Assembly (NCBI RefSeq): GCF_004114695.1
Contig: NZ_CP035310.1
Coordinates: forward strand, 1,595,501-1,659,500
Length of the DNA: 64,000 bases
Source of the DNA: Erythrobacter sp. HKB08
GTDB lineage: Bacteria; Pseudomonadota; Alphaproteobacteria; Sphingomonadales; Sphingomonadaceae
Direction of reading: 5' to 3'
Position numbers and translations under genes: made by a program
Shown here: positions 43,712 through 52,292 of the stretch, in pieces
Numbering within the stretch: position 1 is the stretch's first letter
How the letters are laid out: the number at the start of each line of letters is the position of its first letter
Notes under the pieces: generated by a model
Seen by the model: the letters and a program-made list of their open reading frames with translations, nothing else
The model's database searches: none
Told to the model about the DNA's origin: nothing

Positions 43712-45241
43712 ATGAGCGCAATCGACAACAAGGACACCGGGTTCGACGATTCGTCGGTCGAGCCCGGTGTCTGGCGTTTTGCCAAGGCCAGGCGGGCGAC
43801 GGTCATCGTCGATGCCGAGAATTATTTTCGCAACATGCAGCAGGCGATGCTGCAGGCGAAGAAGCGCATTCTTCTGATCGGGTGGGATTTCGACACCCGC
43901 ATCCACCTCGACAAGGGGAGGCGCTGGTGGCAGCGCGGCCGTTCGAAGGAATACCCGGCGCGGCTCGGCAGCTTCATCCTATGGCTCAACCGGCATCGGC
44001 CCGAGCTTGAAATCCGTATTCTCAAATGGAGCTACGGGTTTCTCAAGTTCTTCACCCGCGGGTCGATGACGCTCGATCTGATGCGCTGGGCACCGCGGCG
44101 CCGGATCGACTTCAAGTTCGATACGGCACATCCGGTCGCTTGCAGCCATCACCAGAAAATCGTGGTAATCGACGACCATGTCGCGGTCTGCGGCGGGATC
44201 GACATGACGACCCACCGCTGGGACACGCGCGAACACAAGGAAGACGATCCGCGCCGCAAGCGGCCTCGCGGCAGCTATTACGACCCGTGGCACGACGCGA
44301 CGATGATGGTCGAGGGCGAGGTCGCCTCCGCGCTCGGCGAACTCGGTCGCGATCGCTGGGAACGCGCCGGCGGCAAGCCTCTGACACCGGTCGGCGAAGT
44401 CGAGGGCTCCGCATGGCCCGAAGATCTCGAAGCGCAGTTCGAGGACGTCGAAATCGGCATCGCGCGCACACGGGCGAAATACAAGGAGGCTCCGCAAATC
44501 TGCGAAATCGCGGATCTCTTCGTGAAGCAGATCAGCGAAGCGAAGGAATATATCTACGCGGAGAGCCAGTATTTCGCTTCCCGCAAGATCGCCGATGCAA
44601 TCTGCAAGCGAATGTCCGAGCCGAATCCGCCCGAGGTTCTGATCGTCCACCCCAAGAATGCGGAAGGCTGGCTGGAACAGCAGGCGATGGACAATGCGCG
44701 AGCGCAGCTGGTCAAGGCCATCGGCGAGGTCGATCCGCACGGCCAGTTCAATCTCTACGTGCCCTACACTGGCGAGACGCCGATCTACGTCCATGCGAAG
44801 ATCATGATCATCGACGATCGCATCATGCGCATCGGCTCGGCCAATATGAACAATCGTTCGATGGGCCTCGACAGCGAATGCGACATGTTCATCGACGCCA
44901 GCCGTCCCGGGAACGAGCATGCCAAAACGCCTATCGCCCGCTTGCGTCACGACTTGCTGGCAGAGCACTGCGGTCTCGATCCCGAAGAAGTGCCGGGGCT
45001 TCTCTCGCGCTATGGGTCGATGCACCGCATGATCCAGCAGATCGGGACCGACCGTTCGCGGACCCTTCGCCGTTTCGATCTCGAAGACACCAATGCCGTC
45101 CAGGAGAACCTTGCAGAATCCGAACTTCTCGACCCAGAACATCCCGACGATATGTTCGAGCCCTTTGCGGACGGCGGACTTTTCCCTAGGGACACCAGCC
45201 TGCGTCGCGCCAAGAAGAAGATTAAGGAAAAGGTCACATGA
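43712..45241 (+). CDS. phospholipase D/cardiolipin-synthase-family protein
   Basis: A 509-residue protein with two HKD motifs, HHQKIVVIDD near residue 150 and HAKIMIIDD near residue 364, each followed by a Gly/Asn-rich segment (GGIDMTTHRWD; GSANMNNRSMGLDSE). It should hydrolyse or transfer phosphatidyl groups. There is no clear N-terminal membrane helix, unlike classical ClsA, so PLD-like turnover of membrane lipid is as likely as cardiolipin synthesis. ATGA overlap with folE. Confidence 0.88.
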   Translation: MSAIDNKDTGFDDSSVEPGVWRFAKARRATVIVDAENYFRNMQQAMLQAKKRILLIGWDFDTRIHLDKGRRWWQRGRSKEYPARLGSFILWLNRHRPELEIRILKWSYGFLKFFTRGSMTLDLMRWAPRRRIDFKFDTAHPVACSHHQKIVVIDDHVAVCGGIDMTTHRWDTREHKEDDPRRKRPRGSYYDPWHDATMMVEGEVASALGELGRDRWERAGGKPLTPVGEVEGSAWPEDLEAQFEDVEIGIARTRAKYKEAPQICEIADLFVKQISEAKEYIYAESQYFASRKIADAICKRMSEPNPPEVLIVHPKNAEGWLEQQAMDNARAQLVKAIGEVDPHGQFNLYVPYTGETPIYVHAKIMIIDDRIMRIGSANMNNRSMGLDSECDMFIDASRPGNEHAKTPIARLRHDLLAEHCGLDPEEVPGLLSRYGSMHRMIQQIGTDRSRTLRRFDLEDTNAVQENLAESELLDPEHPDDMFEPFADGGLFPRDTSLRRAKKKIKEKVT

Positions 45242-45846
45242 GCAGCCTGGTCGGTCCCGACGAAGACGATCCGCGCGGGAAGCCTCCGGTTCCGGAAAAC
45301 GTGCAGGACGCGATCCGCACGCTCATCGAATGGGCGGGGGACGATCCTTCACGCGAAGGCCTCGTCGATACGCCCAAGCGCGTCGCTCGCGCGTGGAAGG
45401 AATATTGCGTCGGCTACACCGAGGATCCGGCAGTTCACCTGAGTCGCGTATTCGAGGAAGTGGGCGGCTACGACGAGATCGTCCTGCTCAAGGACATTCC
45501 GTTCCAGAGCCACTGCGAACACCACATGGCTCCGATCATCGGCAAGGCCGCGATCGCCTACCTGCCGCGCAACCGGGTTGTAGGCATCTCGAAACTCGCC
45601 CGCGTGCTCCACGGCTATGCGAGGCGGCTCCAGATCCAGGAGCGCCTCACGGCCGAAGTTGCGCAGTGCATCTGGGATCACCTCGATCCGAAGGGCGTGG
45701 CGGTGGTGATCGACGCCTCGCACGCATGCATGACCGCACGCGGCGTCCGTACGCCGGGCGTTTCGATGGTCACCTCGCAGATGATGGGGACATTCCTGAA
45801 GGACCAGCGCAGCCGCAAGGAAGTGCTGAGCCTGATGGGCTACTGA
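45238..45846 (+). CDS. folE: GTP cyclohydrolase I (type IA)
   Basis: A 202-residue enzyme making 7,8-dihydroneopterin triphosphate from GTP, first step of folate synthesis. The zinc-binding CEHHMAPIIGKAAIAYLP segment, SKLARVLHGYARRLQIQERLT and the later HACMTARGV (second zinc Cys and catalytic His) are present. The ATG overlaps the PLD stop by 4 bp. It is convergent with the H1-like gene, 3 bp away. Confidence 0.96.
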   Translation: MSSLVGPDEDDPRGKPPVPENVQDAIRTLIEWAGDDPSREGLVDTPKRVARAWKEYCVGYTEDPAVHLSRVFEEVGGYDEIVLLKDIPFQSHCEHHMAPIIGKAAIAYLPRNRVVGISKLARVLHGYARRLQIQERLTAEVAQCIWDHLDPKGVAVVIDASHACMTARGVRTPGVSMVTSQMMGTFLKDQRSRKEVLSLMGY

Positions 45847-45849
45847 GCC

Positions 45850-46218
45850 CTAGCGTTCGCCGAGCAGCTTCCTGAGCCATTCGGGCTTCGCCGGCTTCGG
45901 CGCGGTGTGGCCCGACACGCGGAAGAGGAAATTCGCCAACAGGACCGCCTGGTCCTTGTCGAGATAGTAGTGATACTCCTCGATATCGTCGGGCGATTTC
46001 GGGGTGGAGCGGGTGCTCTGCATCCGCAGTCTCAGGCGCGAGCCAAGGTCGTCGGTTGCCCAGCCAACCAGCACGCCGTAGGGCGTTTCGGCCGGTTCCT
46101 CTTTCTTGGGAGCGGCTTTCTTGCGCGTCGCGGTCTTGCGCTTCTTGGCAGGCGTCGAAGTCGCCGCCTTCTTGCGCGTCGTCTTAGCCTTGGTCGTGGT
46201 CTTGCGCGTTGTCGCCAT
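45850..46218 (-). CDS. protein with histone-H1-like Lys/Ala/Thr-rich tail, function unknown
   Basis: A 122-residue protein. The first 45 residues are almost only Lys, Arg, Ala, Thr and Pro in KTTRKKAAT-like repeats, as in H1-like bacterial DNA-binding tails and the tail of the TopA in this window. The remaining 75 residues look folded (YGVLVGWATDDLGSRLRLRM; EYHYYLDKDQAVLLANFLFRV). A nucleoid- or nucleic-acid-binding role is inferred from charge only. ATG 46218 is preferred to an in-frame start 18 bases upstream. Confidence 0.75.
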   Translation of the reverse strand: MATTRKTTTKAKTTRKKAATSTPAKKRKTATRKKAAPKKEEPAETPYGVLVGWATDDLGSRLRLRMQSTRSTPKSPDDIEEYHYYLDKDQAVLLANFLFRVSGHTAPKPAKPEWLRKLLGER

Positions 46219-46317
46219 CACCGCAGGATTAGCCAATCGCGGCTAACGGGCAAAGTCCGCCTCTGGACTTGTCCCGAATGAAGAAAGGGCGCCGCAACTG
46301 CGACGCCCCCCAATTCT

Positions 46318-46797
46318 TCAGAGCTGGCCGAGCATGTGCTCCGCGCTCGAGACCGAGAAATCTCCCGGTGCCTCGACGTTGAGTTCCTTCACCACGCCAT
46401 CTTCGACGATCATCGAGTAGCGCTGGCCGCGCTTGCCCATGCCGAAGCCCGAACCGTCCATGGTGAGGCCGACGGCCTCCGCGAAATCGCCATTGCCGTC
46501 CGCGAGCATGGTGACCGCATCGGCATCGTTGGCCGATTTCCACGCGCCCATGACGAAGGCATCGTTGACCGCCGTACAGGCGATCTCGTCGACGCCCTTC
46601 GACTTCAGTTCGTCGGCCTTTTCGACATAGCCGGGCAGGTGGCGCGCCGAGCAGGTCGGGGTGAAGGCACCCGGAACCGAGAACAGGGCAACCGTGCGGC
46701 CCTTGAAGTAATCGCTCGACTGCACCTGTTCAGGGCCTTCGGGCGTCGCCTTGACCAGCTTTACGTCTGGAAGCTTGTCGCCAACCGAAATTGCCAT
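46318..46797 (-). CDS. peroxiredoxin (Prx5-type)
   Basis: A 159-residue thiol peroxidase with peroxidatic Cys49 in VPGAFTPTCSARHLPGYVE, the Prx5/AhpE-like signature, and a second Cys near residue 73. It reduces peroxides using glutathione/glutaredoxin or thioredoxin; gor and trxA are in the window. An AGGAA site precedes ATG 46797; 24 upstream in-frame codons are not coding. It is divergent from ahcY across 187 bp that contain the palindrome below. Confidence 0.93.
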   Translation of the reverse strand: MAISVGDKLPDVKLVKATPEGPEQVQSSDYFKGRTVALFSVPGAFTPTCSARHLPGYVEKADELKSKGVDEIACTAVNDAFVMGAWKSANDADAVTMLADGNGDFAEAVGLTMDGSGFGMGKRGQRYSMIVEDGVVKELNVEAPGDFSVSSAEHMLGQL

Positions 46798-46872
46798 CGT
46801 GTAATTTCCTTTCGTGATCCCGTCCGTCTGCGCCCGATATAGGCGTGTGGCCGGACACGGCAACAACAAGAC

Positions 46873-46892
46873 ATATAAAGATCGCTTTATAT
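46873..46892. promoter_or_regulatory. perfect palindromic operator candidate (SahR/ArsR-type) upstream of ahcY
   Basis: Arms ATATAAAG (46873-46880) and CTTTATAT (46885-46892) flank ATCG, an AT-rich 20-bp inverted repeat in GC-rich DNA. It is 93 nt before ahcY and 76 nt before the divergent peroxiredoxin gene. ArsR-family SahR regulators that respond to S-adenosylhomocysteine are known to bind AT-rich palindromes of this general type upstream of ahcY in Proteobacteria; the match here is from memory of the motif form. Confidence 0.5.
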
Positions 46893-46935
46893 TTGCCTCG
46901 GGGCGGGGCGCTCGCTACATGCGCTGGCAATCTCG

Positions 46936-46955
46936 CGGCACCCTGCGCGGTGCCG
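46936..46955 (+). other. RNA hairpin in the ahcY leader
   Basis: CGGCACC (46936-46942) pairs with GGTGCCG (46949-46955) around a 6-nt loop, 29 nt before the ahcY GTG. There is no U-tract after it and it does not match a riboswitch I know. Confidence 0.4.
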
Positions 46956-46984
46956 AATTCCTTGCCGAAATCAGGAGAAAATCC

Positions 46985-48397
46985 GTGGCAGACGCCAAGC
47001 AGGACTACATCATCAAGGATATCTCGCTCGCCCAGTACGGCCGTGACGAGATTTCGATCGCAGAAACCGAAATGCCGGGCCTGATGGCGCTGCGCGAGGA
47101 ATATGGCGCTGCACAGCCGCTCAAGGGCGCGCGCATCACCGGCTCGCTGCACATGACGATCCAGACCGCAGTCCTGATCGAAACGCTCGTTGCACTCGGC
47201 GCGGAAGTGCGCTGGGCGACCTGCAACATCTTCTCGACGCAGGATCACGCCGCGGCCGCCATCGCCGACCAGGGCATCCCGGTTTTCGCGATCAAGGGCG
47301 AGAGCCTTGCGGATTACTGGGATTATGTCGGCCGTATCTTCGACTGGTCGAGCGAGGCCGATCCGGATCTTACCGCCAACATGATCCTCGACGACGGCGG
47401 CGATGCCACCATGTTCGCGCTGTGGGGTGCACGCCTCGAAGCGGGCGAGACCATGCCCGAGCCGCAGAATGCCGAGGAAATCGAAATGCAGCGCGCGCTC
47501 AAGGCGTTCATCGCCAAGAAGCCGGGCTACCTCACCAAGTCGGTCGAGGCCATCAAGGGTGTCTCGGAAGAGACCACCACGGGCGTCATGCGCCTCTACC
47601 AGATCTCGAAGCAGGGCAAGCTCCCGTTCCCGGCGATCAACGTCAACGACAGCGTGACCAAGTCGAAGTTCGACAACCTCTACGGCTGCAAGGAATCGCT
47701 GGTCGACGCGATCCGCCGTGCGACCGATGTCATGCTGGCCGGCAAGGTCGCCTGCGTCGCCGGCTATGGCGACGTCGGCAAGGGCTCGGCCGCTTCGCTG
47801 CGTGACGGCGGCGCCCGCGTCATGGTCACCGAAATCGATCCGATCTGCGCGCTGCAGGCCGCAATGGACGGCTATGAAGTCGTGACGATGGAAGAGGCCG
47901 TGAAGCGCGCCGACATTTTCGTCACCGCGACCGGCAACGAGGACGTCATCACCGCCGAACACATGAAGGCGATGAAGAACATGGCCATCGTGTGCAACAT
48001 CGGCCACTTCGATAGCGAGATCCAGATTTCCGCGCTCGACAATTACGACTGGAAGGAAATTAAGGAAGGCACCGACCTCGTCACCTTCCCGGACGGCAAG
48101 TCGATCCTCATCCTTGCGAAGGGCCGCCTCGTGAACCTCGGCTGCGCTACCGGCCACCCGAGCTTCGTGATGAGCTCCAGCTTCACCAACCAGACGCTGG
48201 CCCAGATCGAGCTGTTCACCAAGTCGGACGAATACGACAACGACGTCTACGTCCTTCCGAAGCACCTCGACGAGAAGGTCGCCGCGCTGCACCTCGACAA
48301 GCTCGGCGTGATGCTGACGCAGCTCAGCCAGAAGCAGGCCGACTACATCGGCGTGCCCAAGGAAGGCCCGTTCAAGCCGGATCACTACCGCTACTGA
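46985..48397 (+). CDS. ahcY: S-adenosylhomocysteine hydrolase
   Basis: A 470-residue NAD-dependent enzyme that splits S-adenosylhomocysteine to adenosine and homocysteine, closing the methyl cycle. Conserved blocks are visible: [35 protein letters not shown], and the NAD-binding [11 protein letters not shown]; the C-terminus KPDHYRY is diagnostic. The GTG at 46985 has AGGAGA 6 nt upstream; a longer frame through the palindrome is not credible. Confidence 0.97.
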   Translation: MADAKQDYIIKDISLAQYGRDEISIAETEMPGLMALREEYGAAQPLKGARITGSLHMTIQTAVLIETLVALGAEVRWATCNIFSTQDHAAAAIADQGIPVFAIKGESLADYWDYVGRIFDWSSEADPDLTANMILDDGGDATMFALWGARLEAGETMPEPQNAEEIEMQRALKAFIAKKPGYLTKSVEAIKGVSEETTTGVMRLYQISKQGKLPFPAINVNDSVTKSKFDNLYGCKESLVDAIRRATDVMLAGKVACVAGYGDVGKGSAASLRDGGARVMVTEIDPICALQAAMDGYEVVTMEEAVKRADIFVTATGNEDVITAEHMKAMKNMAIVCNIGHFDSEIQISALDNYDWKEIKEGTDLVTFPDGKSILILAKGRLVNLGCATGHPSFVMSSSFTNQTLAQIELFTKSDEYDNDVYVLPKHLDEKVAALHLDKLGVMLTQLSQKQADYIGVPKEGPFKPDHYRY

Positions 48398-48416
48398 TCC
48401 GCGAGCCAATTCATGC

Positions 48417-48460
48417 GAAGCGCCGTATCCGTGAAGACGGGTGCGGCGCTTCGTCGTTTT
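48417..48460 (+). terminator. intrinsic terminator after ahcY
   Basis: GAAGCGCCG (48417-48425) pairs perfectly with CGGCGCTTC (48444-48452), with an inner CCGT/ACGG stem, followed by GTCGTTTT. It starts 20 bp after the ahcY stop and separates ahcY from divL. Confidence 0.75.
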
Positions 48461-48532
48461 GCCTGCGATTTAAGTGGCATTCTTTGTTCGATGGCGTTGC
48501 ATCCGGTGCGGCGCGCGCATAGCTGACAGTTG

Positions 48533-50866
48533 ATGGAATTCTCGCCCACTGCACTTGCTCTGATCGGCCTGCTCCTCGCCGCATGGACGGTGGGAGCCGC
48601 GTGGCTGATGATTTCAGCCGGTGCCAAGTCTTCGCGTGCCGAGGGTAGCCGCAAGGCCGCACGCCGCATGGCCCGCATGATCGACGAGGCACCGGCGATC
48701 CCGCTGTTGGTGCGAGCCGACGGGCGGATCGAAGCCTCCGACCGGCTGGCGGGCTGGCTCGGCATGGACAAGTTGCCGCGCTACCTGTCCGAACTCAACG
48801 GCGGCCCCGGTGTCGGCCTGTCGACCAAGCAGCTCGCCGAACTGACCGACAAGGTACAGCGCGCGCAGAAGACCGCCGCTCCCTTCCAGATGGCGCTCAA
48901 CGTGCCCGGTTCGGACCGCACGCTCGCAATGAAGGGCGCGCTCGCTGATTCGCAGATTTCGCCAGGCGGTGCAGCGCTCGTCTGGGTGTTCGATTTCAGC
49001 GAGAGCCAGAACGAGCTTTCCAAGCTGCGCGAAGATGCGGCGCGGGCCAGAGGCGACTTCGCCGCGCTCGTCGGCCTGATCGAAGCCGCCCCGCTGCCCA
49101 TGTGGTTCCGTGGGCCGGATGCGAAGATCAGGCTGGTCAACCAGGCCTATGTCGACGCGGTAGCCGGGGCCAATGCCGACCAGGTCGTCGAGGAACAGAT
49201 CGAGCTGATCGAGAAGGTCGACGGGCTCGACGCGGCGCAGATCGCGCAGCAGGCAGCCGAACAGGATATGCCGATCGAGCGCATCGTCACCGCCACGATC
49301 GGCGGCCAGCGCCGTTCGCTCAAGGTCAGCGACCTGCCGCTCGGCAAGGAGGGCGTCGCCGGATACGCCGTCGATATCGAGGAAATGGAAGAGCAGGCGC
49401 GCGAATTCCGCGCTTTTCGCGAAGCGCAGCGCTCGATGCTCGACCAGCTGTCCGTCGGCGTCGGACAGTTCGATGCGAAGCACCGCCTGGTCTTCGCCAA
49501 CCAGCCGTTCCGCCGGACGTTCAAGTTGCACAGCGGCTCGGTCGCGCAGGGCCTCGACTTCGCGCGCTTCCTCAACGACGCGCGCGAGAACGGAACGACG
49601 CCGGAAGTGCGCGACTTCCCCGCTTGGCGCGAAGAGCATGTCCAGTGGTTCGCAAGCGGCGAAGCACAGGAAGAGCGCTGGCCGCTGTCCGACGGCACTC
49701 ACCTGCGCATTGTTGCCCAGCCATTGCCGGATGGCGGGCTGGTGCTCATTGCGGAGGACCAGACCGAGCAGCTCGCCCTTTCCGCCACGCGCGACACGCT
49801 GCTCCGCACGCGGACGGCGACATTCGACAGCCTGTTCGAAGCGCTCGCGGTGTTCGCGCCCGATGGGCACTTGCAATTGTGGAACCGCAGTTTCGCAGGA
49901 ACCTGGGGGCTCGAGCCGGAAATGCTCGACGCGCATCCTTCGGCAGAAGACCTTCTCGAGGCAATCGCGCCCAATCTCGCAAAGTCGAAGCAAGCCAAGG
50001 GCATTGGCGAGGTCATCCGCTCCGCCACGCTCGACCGGCGCGAGAAGGCCGGGCGGATCGCGCTCGCCGACGGACGCACGCTCGAATTCGCCGGCGTGCC
50101 GCTTCCGGATGGAAACAGCCTGCTGACCGTGCTCGACGTGACTGCGAACGAGCAGGCCGAAACCGCGCTGCGCGAACGCGCGGTGGCTCTGGAAGAGGCG
50201 GATGCGGTGAAGACCCGCTTCCTCGCCAACATGTCCTACGAATTCCGCACGCCGCTCACCTCGATCGGCGGCTTCGCGGAACTGCTTCAGAGCGGCGCTG
50301 CGGGCGACATGAGCGAGCAGGCGGGCGAATATATCCAGGCGATCATCGAATCCGTCGCGCGCCTGACCGAGCAGGTCGAGAACGTGCTCGACCTGTCGCA
50401 GAGCGAGGCAGGCCTGCTTCCGCTCGCTAAGGAAAAATTCGAGCTGATGCCCTTCGTCACCGAAACGGTCCGCTCGCGTGAAGAGGCGATTGTCGGAGGA
50501 GGCCTTAGCCTCGACCTGCGCGGCAGCAAGGCTAGCGGGCGGATCGAGGCCGACCGCCGCCAGCTTGGCCGCGCGCTCGGCCACCTGCTCGACAATGCCA
50601 TCGCCGCGACCCAGAAGGGCGGCAAGATCCTCGTCGACCTGTCGAAGAAGGACGGGCAGACACGGATCGTCGTGTCCGACAACGGTCGCGGCATGACCAA
50701 GGACGAACTCGCAAGCGCGATGGGCAAGCTGCCCCCGGCAGGTGGCGACAAGCGGCAGGGCCTCGGCATCCCGCTCGCGCGCCAGCTGGTCGAGGCGCAT
50801 GGCGGTACGCTCGAAATCATGTCGCGCCGGGGCGAGGGAACCTCTGCGGTCATCACCCTGCCGTGA
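48533..50866 (+). CDS. divL: DivL-like atypical (tyrosine) sensor kinase
   Basis: A 777-residue protein: one N-terminal membrane helix (residues 5-25), several PAS-like segments (about 45-150, 180-290, 300-420, 430-545), then a HisKA dimerisation helix and an HATPase domain (DNAIAA N-box, DNGRGM G1, GLGIPLARQLVEAHGG G2). At the H-box the phospho-accepting His is replaced by Tyr569 (NMSYEFRTPLT), the hallmark of DivL, which in Caulobacter links DivK phosphorylation to the CckA-CtrA cell-cycle pathway. Length and layout match DivL. It leads a tight chain with tsaE, amgK, murU and addBA. Confidence 0.88.
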   Translation: MEFSPTALALIGLLLAAWTVGAAWLMISAGAKSSRAEGSRKAARRMARMIDEAPAIPLLVRADGRIEASDRLAGWLGMDKLPRYLSELNGGPGVGLSTKQLAELTDKVQRAQKTAAPFQMALNVPGSDRTLAMKGALADSQISPGGAALVWVFDFSESQNELSKLREDAARARGDFAALVGLIEAAPLPMWFRGPDAKIRLVNQAYVDAVAGANADQVVEEQIELIEKVDGLDAAQIAQQAAEQDMPIERIVTATIGGQRRSLKVSDLPLGKEGVAGYAVDIEEMEEQAREFRAFREAQRSMLDQLSVGVGQFDAKHRLVFANQPFRRTFKLHSGSVAQGLDFARFLNDARENGTTPEVRDFPAWREEHVQWFASGEAQEERWPLSDGTHLRIVAQPLPDGGLVLIAEDQTEQLALSATRDTLLRTRTATFDSLFEALAVFAPDGHLQLWNRSFAGTWGLEPEMLDAHPSAEDLLEAIAPNLAKSKQAKGIGEVIRSATLDRREKAGRIALADGRTLEFAGVPLPDGNSLLTVLDVTANEQAETALRERAVALEEADAVKTRFLANMSYEFRTPLTSIGGFAELLQSGAAGDMSEQAGEYIQAIIESVARLTEQVENVLDLSQSEAGLLPLAKEKFELMPFVTETVRSREEAIVGGGLSLDLRGSKASGRIEADRRQLGRALGHLLDNAIAATQKGGKILVDLSKKDGQTRIVVSDNGRGMTKDELASAMGKLPPAGGDKRQGLGIPLARQLVEAHGGTLEIMSRRGEGTSAVITLP

Positions 50867-51306
50867 GTATCGAACTGCCCGATCTCGAAGCGATGGACGC
50901 GCTCGCGGCGAAAATCGCCCGGCGTCTGCGTCCCGGCGATGTCGTCGCGCTTCAGGGCACGCTCGGGACCGGAAAGACGACGCTTGCACGCGCGATCCTG
51001 CGGCATCTCGGGCTCGAAGGCGAAGTGCCGTCTCCGACCTTCACCATTATCGAAACCTACGACCCGCCGGCGGTTAGCCTGCCGGTCGTCCATGCCGACT
51101 TCTACCGTCTCGAAACGCCAGACGAGGCGGAAGAGATCGGCCTCGACGATTACCGTGATGGCGCCGCGCTGCTCGCCGAGTGGCCCGACAAGGCGGGCGG
51201 CTTCTGCCATGAGGCAGGCTGCCTCTCCGTCACGCTGGAATTTGCGGAGAAGGGTCGGATTGCGATTGTCGAGCCGGGGGCTGATTGGGTATCGCGCTGG
51301 CCATGA
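50863..51306 (+). CDS. tsaE: tRNA threonylcarbamoyladenosine biosynthesis ATPase TsaE
   Basis: A 147-residue P-loop protein needed for t6A37 modification of ANN-decoding tRNAs with TsaBCD. Walker A is GTLGTGKTT (residues 32-40); SPTFTIIETY and HADFYRLE are family blocks. The GTG overlaps the divL stop by 4 bp; its own stop overlaps amgK (ATGA). Confidence 0.94.
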   Translation: MSIELPDLEAMDALAAKIARRLRPGDVVALQGTLGTGKTTLARAILRHLGLEGEVPSPTFTIIETYDPPAVSLPVVHADFYRLETPDEAEEIGLDDYRDGAALLAEWPDKAGGFCHEAGCLSVTLEFAEKGRIAIVEPGADWVSRWP

Positions 51307-52292
51307 GCGATTTGCCCGAAGGTCTTGAATCCTTTCTCGCTTCCGCCGGCTGGGGCGGGGCGGAAATCGAACCCATTCCGGGCGATGCGTCGTTCCGCCG
51401 CTATTTCCGCATCCGCGACGGCGAACGCAAAGCGATGCTCATGCATGCGCCTCCGCCGCACGAGGACCCGAAGCCGTTCATCGACGTGGCGCGCTATCTC
51501 CAGCAGCACGGCCAGCGGGCACCCGAGCTTTACGCCGAAGCGCCGGGCGAAGGCTGGGTGCTTACCGAGGATTTCGGCAACGACCGGATGCGCGACTGGC
51601 TCGACGAGAACCCGCAGGGCGAAGAACCCGCCTATGCAGAGGCGATCGACGCGCTCGTCCGCCTGCACGACCAGCCTCCGGGCGAATTCGCGCCCTACGA
51701 CATGCCGACTTACATGCGCGAAGTGCAGCTGCTGACCGAGTGGTACTGCCCGCACATGAAGCTCGACGTCGATACGGCCGCTTTCGACGCTGCATGGCAG
51801 GAGGCGCTTGCGCCGCTACTCGACCGCCAGCGGCCCGGGGTGACCGTTCTGCGCGATTACCATGCGGAAAACATCATGCTGCTCGATCCGTCCTCGGACG
51901 GACGCGGCGAGCAGGGGCTGATCGATTTCCAGGACGCGCTGGTCGGTCATGCGGCCTACGATATCGTCTCGCTGCTGCAGGATGCGCGGCGCGACGTGTC
52001 GCTCGGCCTCGAACGCAGCATGCTCGACCGCTATCTGGCCAAGGCCAATGCACCCGACGAATTCGAAGCGGACTATGCGCGGCTCGGTGCGCAGCGCAAT
52101 GCCAAGATAGTCGGCATCTTCACCCGGCTCGCCAAGCGCGACGGCAAGCAGCGCTATCTCGCGATGATCCCGCGCGTATGGGAAGCGATGGAGCGGGATC
52201 TTGCCCATCCGGCACTCGGGCCCGTCGCACGCTGGTTCGAGGCGAACATCCCGCAGAACATCCGCGACACTTTCGGCGGTGAAATCCGGTGA
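51303..52292 (+). CDS. amgK: N-acetylmuramate/N-acetylglucosamine anomeric kinase
   Basis: A 329-residue aminoglycoside-phosphotransferase-fold kinase. The catalytic Brenner-type motif DYHAENIML and the metal-binding LIDFQDALVG are present. Directly upstream of murU, this is the AmgK of the MurNAc recycling route (MurNAc to MurNAc-1-phosphate), which bypasses MurA and gives fosfomycin resistance in Pseudomonas and Caulobacter. The call rests on fold plus the amgK-murU pairing. Confidence 0.9.
   Translation: MSDLPEGLESFLASAGWGGAEIEPIPGDASFRRYFRIRDGERKAMLMHAPPPHEDPKPFIDVARYLQQHGQRAPELYAEAPGEGWVLTEDFGNDRMRDWLDENPQGEEPAYAEAIDALVRLHDQPPGEFAPYDMPTYMREVQLLTEWYCPHMKLDVDTAAFDAAWQEALAPLLDRQRPGVTVLRDYHAENIMLLDPSSDGRGEQGLIDFQDALVGHAAYDIVSLLQDARRDVSLGLERSMLDRYLAKANAPDEFEADYARLGAQRNAKIVGIFTRLAKRDGKQRYLAMIPRVWEAMERDLAHPALGPVARWFEANIPQNIRDTFGGEIR

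Noticed and set aside
46893-46984. SAM or SAH riboswitch in the ahcY leader
   Set aside because: Only one simple 7-bp hairpin is visible; the conserved cores of the SAH, SAM-II or SAM/SAH types are not seen. The upstream palindrome explains regulation better.
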